This document shows positions 25,171 to 33,890 of a stretch of 64,000 bases of DNA, one piece after another. This DNA comes from an uncultured Bacteroidia bacterium (lineage in GTDB: Bacteria > Bacteroidota > Bacteroidia > J057 > CALAJH01), in contig CALAJH010000016.1 of assembly GCA_937922655.1 (NCBI GenBank), positions 1-64,000 of the forward strand. The letters run 5' to 3'. Position numbers and translations under genes: made by a program. The notes under the pieces are model-generated. The model was not told the origin of the DNA. It worked only from the letters and a program-made list of their open reading frames with translations, and did no database searches. Within the stretch, counting starts at the first letter, position 1; each line of letters begins with the position of its first letter.

Positions 25171-26298
25171 TCAAAACGATACGGCCATGGAAGCCGACGT
25201 GCGTACGGACGTTTTTCGCACCGTTTCGTAAGGCCAATAACCCTCCAAAAATCGGGTTTCGAGGCGCAAAAGCACGTTTTCGAGGGGGCGGTAATCGAGA
25301 TTGACCGAGGCTCCGAAAAGTTGAAAGCGTGCGTCGGGGTCGAAGGCTTCGAGCGGGGCGACGCCTTGCGGGTCGGTGAAAGCCTCGCCTCGCAGGGCCG
25401 CGCCCCAACGTTTCGACAGTTTCCGCCAAGCGATGGCATGCACCGTCCACCACGAAGGGTTGGCCGTGTCGTGTCGCTGCGTCCCTACGTCGAAAAGCCC
25501 TATCAAATAAAACTTTTCCGACGGCGCGTATTTGAACCAAAGGTCGTTGAAAAAGCGAATTTCGGATTTTTCCCCCTTGATACGCTGTTCGTCGCCCCAA
25601 TACGTCGACCAATTAAAGGTAAACTCTTTGCCTTCGAGAACGACTTGGGTTCCGCCGGCGGGAAAGCGCACGTCTCGTCCGATGTTTTGCCAACCGTTGA
25701 GGGCGTAAAGGGCGAAGGTCGCCAAGCCGTTGCGCGTTTGGTACGAGGCTTTGGCCCCGGAAACGTAATAAGGCGAATTTTCCGCCGACATCGAACGGCT
25801 GTACGTTGGCTGTTCGAAGCTTACCGCGTTTTCGTAGCCGTACAGCGACGGCAAAACGCCGGCCTCGAGCCAAAACCCACGGCCCAAGCGCACCCCCGCA
25901 GACGCTTCGAGAATGTAACGAAAAGCCTCGGGTTCGGCGGCGTAATTCGCCCCCATGTACGTCCCCAACGCCGGCGCCACCCGCGCCCTGAACCCGTCGG
26001 ACTCCGCCGAAACCGATACGTACGCCAAATTCAACGCGATTTGATTGTGGCGGTTCGACGAATAAAAATACGGCACGCTTCGGTCGTTCGGACGGCTAAA
26101 ATCGAACATATAATACACGTCCGCATAACCGCCGACGTTTATCGTCGTTTTTGACGCGACGGTGTCGAATTTGGGCCGAAAACCAAAGAATTGAAGATTG
26201 GGCGTTTTTTTGACCGCCGGCTCTTGTGCCCGCAATGCGGTGGACCCCAAACTCGTTCCCGTCGCAACGAGTAAAATAATAAATACAAACAAGCTCAT
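25171..26298 (-). CDS. OmpL-like beta-barrel porin (porin-2 family)
   Basis: 375 residues from ATG 26298. Signal peptide MSLFVFIILLVATGTSLGSTALRAQ. The barrel opens with N-V-G-G-Y-A-D-V-Y-Y-M-F-D-F, then R-H-N-Q-I-A-L-N-L-A-Y-V, a recurrent motif of the OmpL-like porins. Alternating polar/hydrophobic strands run to a C-terminal aromatic residue (S-M-A-V-S-F). It should form an outer-membrane channel for small solutes. It lies directly downstream of the TonB-dependent receptor gene but has its own promoter over the receptor's last codons. Given the neighbouring dicarboxylate symporter operon, a shared substrate is possible but unproven. Confidence 0.85.
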   Translation of the reverse strand: MSLFVFIILLVATGTSLGSTALRAQEPAVKKTPNLQFFGFRPKFDTVASKTTINVGGYADVYYMFDFSRPNDRSVPYFYSSNRHNQIALNLAYVSVSAESDGFRARVAPALGTYMGANYAAEPEAFRYILEASAGVRLGRGFWLEAGVLPSLYGYENAVSFEQPTYSRSMSAENSPYYVSGAKASYQTRNGLATFALYALNGWQNIGRDVRFPAGGTQVVLEGKEFTFNWSTYWGDEQRIKGEKSEIRFFNDLWFKYAPSEKFYLIGLFDVGTQRHDTANPSWWTVHAIAWRKLSKRWGAALRGEAFTDPQGVAPLEAFDPDARFQLFGASVNLDYRPLENVLLRLETRFLEGYWPYETVRKTSVRTSASMAVSF

Positions 26299-26315
26299 GT
26301 GCGCGATTAGATGCA

Positions 26316-26349
26316 CAAATATAGTTCAAAACTTGACGGCTATGCCCAA
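26316..26349 (-). promoter_or_regulatory. Promoter of the porin gene
   Basis: Minus strand TTG at 26349-26347, a 23-base spacer, then TATATTTG at 26323-26316. It overlaps the 3' end of the TonB-dependent receptor gene. Confidence 0.6.
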
Positions 26350-29262
26350 AAACAATTGCACGCCTCGCCGAATGTCGCGTACCACCGGGTCTCTTGCGGG
26401 GTCGTGCCTGCCTTTGGGGTCGAGGATTTGCACCCATCGTACGGGCGTGTTGAAAATGTCCGACGCCGTCAGTCGCAACTCGACAAACCTGCCAATTTTT
26501 TTTCCTATCTGAACGTCGAAAACGTCGCGAGGCAGTTCGTAAAAACTCGGGAAAACCGAGTTTTCCGAACCCATAAAGGTGCGCGGACTGCCCGCAACGG
26601 CAATTTTGGGTCCGACACGGTGATAAAACATCGAAACGTTCAGGCCCCAATCGGGGTCGTCGAAAATGAGTCCGGCGTTTACGACGTAAGGCGCTTGTCC
26701 TTGAAGCGGCCGTCCCCCGATTGAAAACAATCCCGACAAATCCGTGACGTTGATTCTTGAGCGCAAAAGCGTGGCGTTGGTATAGATTGTGAATCGTCGC
26801 ATCCACTCGATTTTCGGCGCCCAACGTCCGATGTTTTGCCGAAAATCCAGTTCGATGCCCGCCACCGCCGCTTTTTGTGCGTTGCGCAAATCGAGTAGTT
26901 GCGCCCCGCCCAGCACCGATTCCGTTACTACTTGTTCTATCGGCATTTCAAACGCTTTGTACAACAACGAAACCGAAACCAAATCCGCCCCGTCCCAAAA
27001 GTATTCGTAACGCACGTCCACATTGTGAAGCTTGCTTCTGACCAATGCGGGATTGCCGGTGGAACGAACGCCGTTTTGAAGATTGAAATAAACAAGGGGA
27101 ACGATTTCGCGGTCGATGGGCCGATTGAGCGTTTGGGCGTAAGATGCGCGAACGTTCATGCGTTCGGTGGGGGAAACGACAAGGGTTGCCGAGGGCAGAA
27201 CGTCGGTCATGCGCGAATCGACCAGGGCAAATCGGCGCAGGCCCACGGGAATCGCCGCGATTTGTTGTACAAAATAGTCCGGACGCACCCCCACGTTCAA
27301 ACGCACAAGGTTTTTCCAACGCCAGTCCGCCCCCGCAAAGCCGGCGGCGTTGTAGGAAAACGCGTCGTAATTGTCGAAACGGTCGGTCATTTCGTAGTAG
27401 TTGAAACCGCCGGGGCGGATGTTTTCGGCGGCGAAAATGTTCGAAAGGTTGTCGCGGGAGTAAACCTCGGGGGCAAGGTCGGTGTATTCGTTGCCTTGTC
27501 CGTCGTAGTCGAAAAGTAGGGCGAAAAGCCGTGAACGATAATTTTTTGAACGCACCAAACCAAAAAAACCCGCAAAAAATTTGACCTCGTGCACCCCGAT
27601 GCGTCTTTCCAAACGCCATTCGATGCGTCCGCCGCGGTAAAAGTCGAACTGTCGCGCCGACAGCGTCCGCGAATAAAACCCCGCGTTGGCAAAAAGAAGC
27701 CGGCCGTCGCGCTCTTCAAACGCCGTCGCCCGATACCCGGGGTCGTCGGTTGAAAGCGTGGAAAGGTTGGCTCCCACGTTCGCTGCGTACGTCCATCCTC
27801 GTTTGTCCGTCAGTTTCCATTCGCTCGTCATCTGAACGGCGTAAAGCAATCGGGCAATAAAACGCATCGGTATGATTTCGTATCGGGTTGTGTCTCCGGA
27901 TTCAAACGGACTGACGAACATTCCGCGCATATCCGCCGCCCGGTTTTCCATCGAGTAACTCAAAAAGTTGTGTAAGGAAACGGAGCCGTATTTGCCGACT
28001 TTGACGCCCGCGTTGAAAATGCCGGTGGTGTTTTGGAGGCGGAAGTTGTCGGTTTGTTCGATGATTTCGGAAACTTTGGATTTTCCCGGAGCGGGCGAGT
28101 TGAGAACGTTGAGCGAACGTACGTCGTGGCTGTGGTAATGGTTTTGATAACCCACGGCGCCGGAAAACCCCCATTCGCCGCCGCGAAAGCCAAATCGGCG
28201 GACAAGCGAAACGCCGGCGTTAAGGGCGGGCGGGGCGACGCCCGTTTGGGGGGCCGTCGCCCGGTATAACGAACGCCCCGCCGCCAAACTTGTCTCCGAA
28301 CCGCTTCCCGCCGCCAAGAGCGCCTCGGCCGACGCAAAGTTTTGAGGCAAACCCGGAACCCTGCCCCGCACCGTCGGATATTGACCGATGGTACGAAAAC
28401 TCGCCCTCGAATCCCAGCCGCCTTGTACAAACGCCCGAAATCCGTTTTCCGATGGAACGGCCGACGTGTTGAATTGAATGTATCCGCCGCCGATTTCTCC
28501 AAACATATCCGCCGTCGCGCTTTTTATCAGCCGTACCGACGAAACAAGATGGGCGGGAATGAGATTGTAATCGAAACCGACGCGCTCAAGGTCGGTTATC
28601 GGCAAAATCGCGTCGTTGAGCGAGGTAACGTTGTAACGTTCGGCCAAACCCCGAATCACCAAATATTTTTCGCCGATTAAGGCCACGCCGGGCATTCGGC
28701 GCAAGACCGTGTTCGTTTGAAAGTCGGGCGTTTCTTTCAATATCAAATCGCCCGAATAGCCGTCGGAAATGCGGAGGTCGTTTTTTTGCACGACGGTCAA
28801 TGCGGCGGCCGAACTTTCGCGCCAACGCGCTTCAACGACGACCGTTTCGAGGATATGCTCGGCCATTTCGCTTAAAACCACGTTCAAAACCATGGTTTTT
28901 CCACCCACGCCAACATCGTCGACGACTTTTTCCGAATACGACGGCAAAGAGAAACGCAAACGGTATTTTCCCGTGGGCAGTTCGAGACGAAAACCGCCGT
29001 CGTAGTCGGTAACCGTACCCGCGGCCGTGCCCTCGACTATGACGCGTACGCCGACAAGGCCCTCGCCGTCGGCGTCGAAAACGCGGCCCGTTATCGCGCC
29101 CGCCTCTTGGGTTCGCGGTACGGACAGAGTTTGGGGAGCTCGAAGCGTTCTTCTGCGCCGCACTTCCTGCCCCCACGCCGGGGCCGCAATTCCCGTCAAT
29201 AACCACACCAACGCCAAATAATTTATCCATGTCGTTGTCGAAATCGCCGAACGTTCTTTCAT
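26326..29262 (-). CDS. TonB-dependent outer-membrane receptor with carboxypeptidase-like N-domain
   Basis: 978 residues from ATG 29262, the first start giving a signal peptide (…I-A-A-P-A-W-G-Q). Residues ~57-135 are a CarboxypepD_reg-like beta domain (A-I-T-G-R-V-F-D-A-D-G-E-G). The plug follows with L-R-R-M-P-G-V and V-I-R-G-L-A-E-R-Y-N-V-T. The remainder is a 22-stranded-type barrel ending in an aromatic residue (G-I-A-V-K-F). Such receptors import siderophores, metals, cobalamin or glycans with TonB energy. There is no SusD-like partner, so it is not a standard glycan SusCD pair. A haem-binding P460-like lipoprotein gene lies upstream, so metal or haem traffic is conceivable. Confidence 0.93.
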   Translation of the reverse strand: MKERSAISTTTWINYLALVWLLTGIAAPAWGQEVRRRRTLRAPQTLSVPRTQEAGAITGRVFDADGEGLVGVRVIVEGTAAGTVTDYDGGFRLELPTGKYRLRFSLPSYSEKVVDDVGVGGKTMVLNVVLSEMAEHILETVVVEARWRESSAAALTVVQKNDLRISDGYSGDLILKETPDFQTNTVLRRMPGVALIGEKYLVIRGLAERYNVTSLNDAILPITDLERVGFDYNLIPAHLVSSVRLIKSATADMFGEIGGGYIQFNTSAVPSENGFRAFVQGGWDSRASFRTIGQYPTVRGRVPGLPQNFASAEALLAAGSGSETSLAAGRSLYRATAPQTGVAPPALNAGVSLVRRFGFRGGEWGFSGAVGYQNHYHSHDVRSLNVLNSPAPGKSKVSEIIEQTDNFRLQNTTGIFNAGVKVGKYGSVSLHNFLSYSMENRAADMRGMFVSPFESGDTTRYEIIPMRFIARLLYAVQMTSEWKLTDKRGWTYAANVGANLSTLSTDDPGYRATAFEERDGRLLFANAGFYSRTLSARQFDFYRGGRIEWRLERRIGVHEVKFFAGFFGLVRSKNYRSRLFALLFDYDGQGNEYTDLAPEVYSRDNLSNIFAAENIRPGGFNYYEMTDRFDNYDAFSYNAAGFAGADWRWKNLVRLNVGVRPDYFVQQIAAIPVGLRRFALVDSRMTDVLPSATLVVSPTERMNVRASYAQTLNRPIDREIVPLVYFNLQNGVRSTGNPALVRSKLHNVDVRYEYFWDGADLVSVSLLYKAFEMPIEQVVTESVLGGAQLLDLRNAQKAAVAGIELDFRQNIGRWAPKIEWMRRFTIYTNATLLRSRINVTDLSGLFSIGGRPLQGQAPYVVNAGLIFDDPDWGLNVSMFYHRVGPKIAVAGSPRTFMGSENSVFPSFYELPRDVFDVQIGKKIGRFVELRLTASDIFNTPVRWVQILDPKGRHDPARDPVVRDIRRGVQLFLGIAVKF

Positions 29263-29286
29263 TGTTGTTTTTTCATGGGGAAAAAC

Positions 29287-29300
29287 TTTCACGTGTGAAA
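29287..29300. promoter_or_regulatory. Inverted repeat upstream of the TonB-dependent receptor gene
   Basis: TTTCAC-GT-GTGAAA: six-base arms, two-base spacer, 25-38 bases upstream of the receptor start. A candidate operator; no -7 element is seen here. Confidence 0.3.
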
Positions 29301-29384
29301 TCCGACGTCCAAAAATGGAATCCGAAGCGCGATAACGACTCCGTTGCGAAAATCGCGTACGGCTCTTGCTCACGAGCCAAGCAA

Positions 29385-30005
29385 TCAGCGAATGAAAAGA
29401 AAATCGGAGCCGCCGTTGGAATGGCAATTGGCGCAAGCCGTTCCCAACGTTCCGCGGGTTGGGCCTTTGGGTGGTAGAACGCCGTTGGGATGGGCGAGGT
29501 AATCGACGGTATCGGCCGCCGGCATGACGATGTACTCGAAGTCGCCGCCCGCCGGAAAGTAACCGATTTCCTGTTTTATCATCGCAAAGGTAACCAAGAG
29601 CCGACCCGTGGAATCTTTTTCATAAACGCGTTTGGTAAAAACGGAACCGGGACGAATAACGTCGTTGCGGGAAACGTTGGAAAAAATGTCGCGGATGGTC
29701 GTGTTTCCCGGGTTGCTTCGTCCGTCGTGGGATTGGCTGATGCCCAAAAAGTCGCCCGTCAGCCGTGAGGCAATCGGTCGAACCACCGAATCCAAATCTG
29801 CCTGCGTGATTTCAATATAGTAAGCGCAGGAACCGTCGTCTGCCGAGGCGTTGGGGTTGTAATTGAGGGCGTTGGGGTCGTTGCATCCCTTGCCGCCAAA
29901 GCCTTCGTTTTTACACCCCGAAACCGCCCATATAAACACCGCCGTCCAAAACCATCCTATTGCCGCAATCGTACCGATGCAGCGCTTCGCATTCATTATC
30001 ATCAT
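29385..30005 (-). CDS. Cytochrome P460-like lipoprotein with c-type haem site
   Basis: 206 residues. N-terminal helix ending in the lipobox A-V-S-G-C. Next comes a calcium/TSP3-like segment C-N-D-P-N-A-L-N-Y-N-P-N-A…D-D-G-S-C-A-Y, a common linker in exported Bacteroidota proteins. The C-terminal half resembles cytochrome P460: P-G-S-V-F-T-K-R, then F-A-M-I-K-Q-E-I-G-Y, G-D-F-E-Y, and finally C-A-N-C-H followed by G-S-D-F-L-F. The CXXCH box is the covalent haem site. P460 proteins act on hydroxylamine or NO, but many homologues are uncharacterised. The start may be any of three methionines at 30005, 30002 or 29996. It precedes the TonB-dependent receptor gene on the same strand with a 122-base gap. 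Confidence 0.72.
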   Translation of the reverse strand: MMIMNAKRCIGTIAAIGWFWTAVFIWAVSGCKNEGFGGKGCNDPNALNYNPNASADDGSCAYYIEITQADLDSVVRPIASRLTGDFLGISQSHDGRSNPGNTTIRDIFSNVSRNDVIRPGSVFTKRVYEKDSTGRLLVTFAMIKQEIGYFPAGGDFEYIVMPAADTVDYLAHPNGVLPPKGPTRGTLGTACANCHSNGGSDFLFIR

Positions 30006-30099
30006 ATGTGGTTTAAGTAAACTATGATTTGTAAAACTATTGGTTGGTTAAAGACAAAATATTTAGAATTGAATTAAGTGTACTTATGAATAAATGTAT

Positions 30100-31644
30100 T
30101 TACGACGATGTTTCTTGCGCATCAACGCTTTTTGAGGAAACGGATTGGGGAGGCAGTACCAAGAAGTTGTCGGGCTTGCGTTCGTCCAAACCATCGATTA
30201 AAAAAGCGACGAAGGCTTTGGGTGCGATGTCGATGGCGGCCAAATTGAGCGTGCGTTCTTGGATGTAACCGTCGGGTTGCACGCGGTTTTTGACGCGCAA
30301 AAGCGGCTTCCACGCCCGGGGATTGCGATTGAGCGCTTCTTTGTCGGTGTTGTGAACGAGGCGGTCGAAAAAACGTTGGAGTTTTCTTTTTTGCGCGGCG
30401 ACGTTGACGGCCTGCGATGGAGAAAGTACGCCCGAGGTGGTCTGCAGTCGCTCGAAGGTTTGAAAAACGTGGTCGAAGTAAGGTTGAAAGGTGTCGCGCT
30501 TCCAGAGTCGTTCGGCACAAAGGCGTTTTAATGCGTTTTCGGATTTGAGGACGTCTTGAAGCTCGAAGCGCATTTGTTTAAGTTTTTCGGCGTCGTTGTG
30601 GGAAACGAGCGTGGCGCCGGGCCGGCGCAAGACGGCGGGAAAAGGGACGTCGAAGGCGGCGAACGTTTCTTTGAGTTGCAACCAATAGGCCAATTCGCCG
30701 GGGCCGGCCAAATACGCGAGCGAAGGAAGTATCGTTTCCTGATAAACGGGTCGCAAAACGACGTTGGGACTGAAAAATACGGGCGGTTTGTCGAGCAGTT
30801 GGGACAGGGACATTTTACGGTCGGAACCTTTGAGCAAAAATTCGTCGCCGTCGCGTTCGAGGCGGTAGCGTCCCGAGTCGTCGAGGTAAAAAAGATTGGG
30901 GTTGCGGATGCGGGCTTGGGGGGCGTAACCGAGGGCGGAAAGTTTGCGTGTGGTTTCGATGGCGGCCAACGCCCCGACGCCCTCGGTTAATTCCCGTTCG
31001 ACGACGGGAAAAAACAAAGCTTTGAGTTCGTCGTCGTCGCCGTCGACGACGACGAGTCCGTACGGACCGAAAAGTTTGTCGAGCCAAGCGCGAAAGGCGT
31101 CGTTCCAATTGATTCCGGGTCGGTAGAAGGGGCGGGCGTGCGCCGGTACGCGCGACAAACCCGGAGCGACGACGTTGCGCCCCACCGCGCCCCACAACGC
31201 CCCCGGATAAACGACTTTTTGGTCGTAACTCAAATAAGTGTGATTAACCTCTTGCGCGTCGTGGTCTTCGCCCGCCATCCAAAAAACGGGCACGACCTTG
31301 CGCCCGGGTAGGATTTTTTCCCATGCCTGCGCCCATTTTATGGCGCCGACGGCTTTGTAAATAATGTACAACGGGCCGCCGAAAAGCACGGGCTGTTGGC
31401 CGGTCGTTATACAGAACGTCGTTTTTTCTCCCAACGCGGCGATGGCCGCCTGCACCGGTTTGCGCCGGGGAAGATTTTGATACTGCCTTTGCAGGACGGC
31501 GGTCAAAACGGCGCGACGTTCGACGGGAAAACGGCGTTCGCGAACGATGCACTCGGGTTCGGGGCGTACGGGCGACCAACGATAAAACGGCCTCAGGGCT
31601 TCGGCTTCGCGGAGATAATCCTCTACGGGTGATTTCACGGGCAT
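30100..31644 (-). CDS. bshC: Bacillithiol biosynthesis cysteine-adding enzyme
   Basis: 514 residues from ATG 31644. It adds cysteine to glucosaminyl-malate, the last step of bacillithiol synthesis, in the cytoplasm. Signatures are I-T-T-G-Q-Q-P-V-L-F-G-G-P-L-Y followed by I-I-Y-K-A-V and V-P-V-F-W-M-A-G-E-D-H-D…E-V-N-H, the conserved core of BshC. A C-terminal coiled-coil region follows. The frame continues upstream to 31710, but homology begins at M-P-V-K-S. bshA and bshB are not in the window. It follows the FemAB-like gene on the same strand, 31 bases apart, so co-transcription is likely. Confidence 0.93.
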   Translation of the reverse strand: MPVKSPVEDYLREAEALRPFYRWSPVRPEPECIVRERRFPVERRAVLTAVLQRQYQNLPRRKPVQAAIAALGEKTTFCITTGQQPVLFGGPLYIIYKAVGAIKWAQAWEKILPGRKVVPVFWMAGEDHDAQEVNHTYLSYDQKVVYPGALWGAVGRNVVAPGLSRVPAHARPFYRPGINWNDAFRAWLDKLFGPYGLVVVDGDDDELKALFFPVVERELTEGVGALAAIETTRKLSALGYAPQARIRNPNLFYLDDSGRYRLERDGDEFLLKGSDRKMSLSQLLDKPPVFFSPNVVLRPVYQETILPSLAYLAGPGELAYWLQLKETFAAFDVPFPAVLRRPGATLVSHNDAEKLKQMRFELQDVLKSENALKRLCAERLWKRDTFQPYFDHVFQTFERLQTTSGVLSPSQAVNVAAQKRKLQRFFDRLVHNTDKEALNRNPRAWKPLLRVKNRVQPDGYIQERTLNLAAIDIAPKAFVAFLIDGLDERKPDNFLVLPPQSVSSKSVDAQETSS

Positions 31645-31675
31645 ATTGGGACGCGTAAAATTACGCAATAATCCA

Positions 31676-32593
31676 TCAACCTTTCCACGCCCTCCACAAA
31701 CGCAAGGCACGGTTCGGGGTATGCGACACCGCCAAATACGCTACGCTTTGCGCCCCCATGCCCCGATGCGCCGCCTCCACGCCTTTGAGCATACTGCCCA
31801 AATAATCCAAACGCTTCAAACCCAGCTCTCGGCCCTTTTCCATGGCCAGCCAATCCATACGCTCGTTAACGACGCGCGAACGATACGCGGGGTCTTGGCC
31901 GCTCAAAAGCGCGTACAACGTTCGCTCGTCGTATACAAACCAACGTATTTTAAAAGGATGGTCGTTTTCGTCCCGGGCAACGACACAAAAACTCGAACGC
32001 GCCGCCGGCGACAAAAACACGTTCTCGAACCATGGGCGCGAAAACGGCGGTTTCAAGCCCTGACGCGCGAAAGTCAGACGCATCAATCGATAAAGATTTT
32101 CGGCGCACGCGGCGTCGGGCGGCTCAACGGAAAAACGGGCGCCAACGTCGGTTTGACGAAGGTTTTGCCGTCCGTCTTTGGAAAAATTTTTCAGTAAAAC
32201 TTCGGGGTCGGAAATATCGTCAATGACTTGCGAATAGCGGGTAAGCAACGTCATGCCTTTCCAGTAAAAGGGCAAACCGTCTTTAAGGTCTTCGTGGAAT
32301 TGCAAACTTAATCCGTCGTAAGCGGGCAAACGCGCAAGGAGTTCGGACAAAATTCTTTGGCGTTTGCCTATGGAGAAGGGATGACGAAAATAAACGGACA
32401 CGCGAGGGGTCAGCGGCGGCTGTTCAATGAAGGTCATGCCCCATTTTTTTCGGACGGCGTACGGAAAGGCGGCCAGCAAACCGTGGTCGTCGAAAAGGGT
32501 GGCGCAATGCCAGTCTCCGGCGGCGGCGTCCCACCAGTCCGCACGGGCGAAAAAGCCGGCCGGGGCTAACTTTCGATAGGCGTCGGTTCCCAA
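31676..32593 (-). CDS. FemAB-like GNAT-fold acyltransferase
   Basis: 305 residues. The layout fits the FemAB/GNAT group: an N-terminal half with F-F-A-R-A-D-W-W-D, a D-G-L-S-L-Q-F-H strand, and a C-terminal acetyltransferase-like half with K-N-F-S-K-D-G-R-Q-N-L-R-Q and W-L-A-M-E-K-G-R-E-L-G-L-K-R-L-D-Y-L-G. Members add amino acids to lipid II or sugars, or acylate other small molecules; the substrate here is unknown. The start is TTG at 32593, giving a 28-base overlap with the bestrophin gene; the next in-frame ATG would remove conserved N-terminal residues. Confidence 0.68.
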   Translation of the reverse strand: MGTDAYRKLAPAGFFARADWWDAAAGDWHCATLFDDHGLLAAFPYAVRKKWGMTFIEQPPLTPRVSVYFRHPFSIGKRQRILSELLARLPAYDGLSLQFHEDLKDGLPFYWKGMTLLTRYSQVIDDISDPEVLLKNFSKDGRQNLRQTDVGARFSVEPPDAACAENLYRLMRLTFARQGLKPPFSRPWFENVFLSPAARSSFCVVARDENDHPFKIRWFVYDERTLYALLSGQDPAYRSRVVNERMDWLAMEKGRELGLKRLDYLGSMLKGVEAAHRGMGAQSVAYLAVSHTPNRALRLWRAWKG

Positions 32594-33522
32594 CGGGATT
32601 CGGCGGGGTTGAGCAGTATTTCGTAGACGTTGCGATGAATGGTGTTGACGATGGTATCCATAGGGATGTCGTTGAGGTCGGTGCCAAAGGGGTCTTCGAT
32701 TTCCTCGCCGATGATTTCAAGGCCCGCCATGGCGTAAAATATCAACATCACCGCCGGAATCGTCCAATAATGGAGTTCGTGGTAAATGCCGAAGGGAAGG
32801 GTGAGAATGTAAATGAGAATAAAAAATTTAAGGTGCAGGGTATAAGAACCGGGGAGCGGGGTTTTTTTGATGCGCTCGCAACCGCCGATGTAGTTGGTGA
32901 ATTCGGTGAGGAGGTTGGAAAAAACCAAAACGTACGCGTTTCCGTTGGGGCATGCGGCCAAATACGCCATGACCCGCGAATACAAGGTGGACATGAGAAA
33001 ATTGGGAACGTGTTCGCAGTCGCGCGCGCGGGCCAAAACTTCGGGCGAAAGGTCTTTCATTTCGGAAAAATCCACGCCTTTTCGCAAATGCTCTTTAAAC
33101 GCAAAACAATAACTGCTCAGCAAACCGGCGTAGCGGCGGCGCAGTTCTATATCGTGGTACGGCAGGATTTGTGAAAGACTGATGGCCATGTTGCGACTGG
33201 TATTGACGAGGCCGCCGACGATTTTGCGTCCCTCCCACCAACGGTCGTAAGCCGAGTTCGAACGCATGGCCAAAAGAAAACCCAACGTCAAACCCAAGAC
33301 TTGATGCGTCGTCGTCGAAATTTTTTCGTCTTTTTTCAACACCTCCAAATGAAAATAAACGAAAAACCAACCGTACAGCCCTACCAATATCGTGCTAAAC
33401 AAGAGTTGGTAAATGGTTGAGGTTTGGTGCAGGCGTTTAAGAAAGCCAAACCAGTTTTTTTGTTCGCGGGCCGCCTTAAACGCGATAGAGTCCGTCAGGC
33501 CTCGTTTTTTGTATTCGGACAT
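32566..33522 (-). CDS. Bestrophin-family anion channel
   Basis: 318 residues from ATG 33522. Four hydrophobic segments surround the family core R-S-N-S-A-Y-D-R-W-W-E-G-R followed by G-G-L-V-N-T-S-R-N. A late P-F-G-T-D-L-N-D-I-P segment matches the cytoplasmic part of bacterial bestrophins, where the calcium clasp lies in animal homologues. It should form a pentameric inner-membrane channel for anions or cations. It overlaps the downstream FemAB-like gene by 28 bases and is the first gene of the minus-strand set running to bshC. Confidence 0.9.
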   Translation of the reverse strand: MSEYKKRGLTDSIAFKAAREQKNWFGFLKRLHQTSTIYQLLFSTILVGLYGWFFVYFHLEVLKKDEKISTTTHQVLGLTLGFLLAMRSNSAYDRWWEGRKIVGGLVNTSRNMAISLSQILPYHDIELRRRYAGLLSSYCFAFKEHLRKGVDFSEMKDLSPEVLARARDCEHVPNFLMSTLYSRVMAYLAACPNGNAYVLVFSNLLTEFTNYIGGCERIKKTPLPGSYTLHLKFFILIYILTLPFGIYHELHYWTIPAVMLIFYAMAGLEIIGEEIEDPFGTDLNDIPMDTIVNTIHRNVYEILLNPAESRWEPTPIES

Positions 33523-33885
33523 CGTTCGCAGTGCATTTAGCAAGCGAAATTAATAAAATAATTATGCCGATTCGCCGCTTTTTCGACGAACCGACTCCGG
33601 AGTGGTAACAACCAACGAGAACGGCGAAGGCCGTTCTCAACATCTTAACATTAAAGGGGATTGTTTTGATGTTTCATCCTTACCCGTTTGCCCTCGTTAT
33701 GGGTTTAACGCTAGCCAAGCATGGCTTGGCGTTTCGTTTTTTGCGATAACATCCCTTTTGGGTATGATGCGATTTCGCGATGCAAATGTAACGCTTTTAA
33801 GCCCGTGGATATTTTTTTTCATCGTTGCCCACGGTACACCGGCGCCTACGTCGGATTTTGGCGCTAAAATTGTCATACCAACGGT
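33523..33885 (+). other. Divergent intergenic region with two hairpins, one terminator-like
   Basis: Lies between the bestrophin gene (minus) and the exported-protein gene (plus). Hairpin 1 (33617-33638): perfect 9-bp stem GAGAACGGC with a GAAG loop. Hairpin 2 (33714-33730) is followed by a T-run on the plus strand. The open frame across the region (33602-33889) lacks coding features. A small RNA or an attenuated leader is possible. Confidence 0.4.
33714..33742 (+). terminator. Terminator-like hairpin with no gene in front of it
   Basis: Stem GCCAAGC/GCTTGGC with an ATG loop, then GTTTCG and six T residues at 33737-33742. No plus-strand gene ends just upstream, so it would stop a small RNA or a leader transcript. 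Confidence 0.45.
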
Positions 33886-33890
33886 ATGAC
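33872..33890. promoter_or_regulatory. Perfect inverted repeat enclosing a start codon
   Basis: Arms GTCATACC (33872-33879) and GGTATGAC (33883-33890) with spacer AAC. The ATG at 33886 lies in the right arm, so the repeat could be an operator or an RNA hairpin hiding the start. Confidence 0.35.

Noticed and set aside
24763..26154. 463-codon plus-strand frame opposite the lipoprotein and porin genes
   Set aside because: The minus-strand proteins have a lipobox, a signal peptide and porin motifs; the plus frame has none and crosses a gene boundary.
33602..33889. 95-codon plus-strand frame in the region before the exported-protein gene
   Set aside because: It runs through two hairpins and a T-run and has no recognisable start context or motif.
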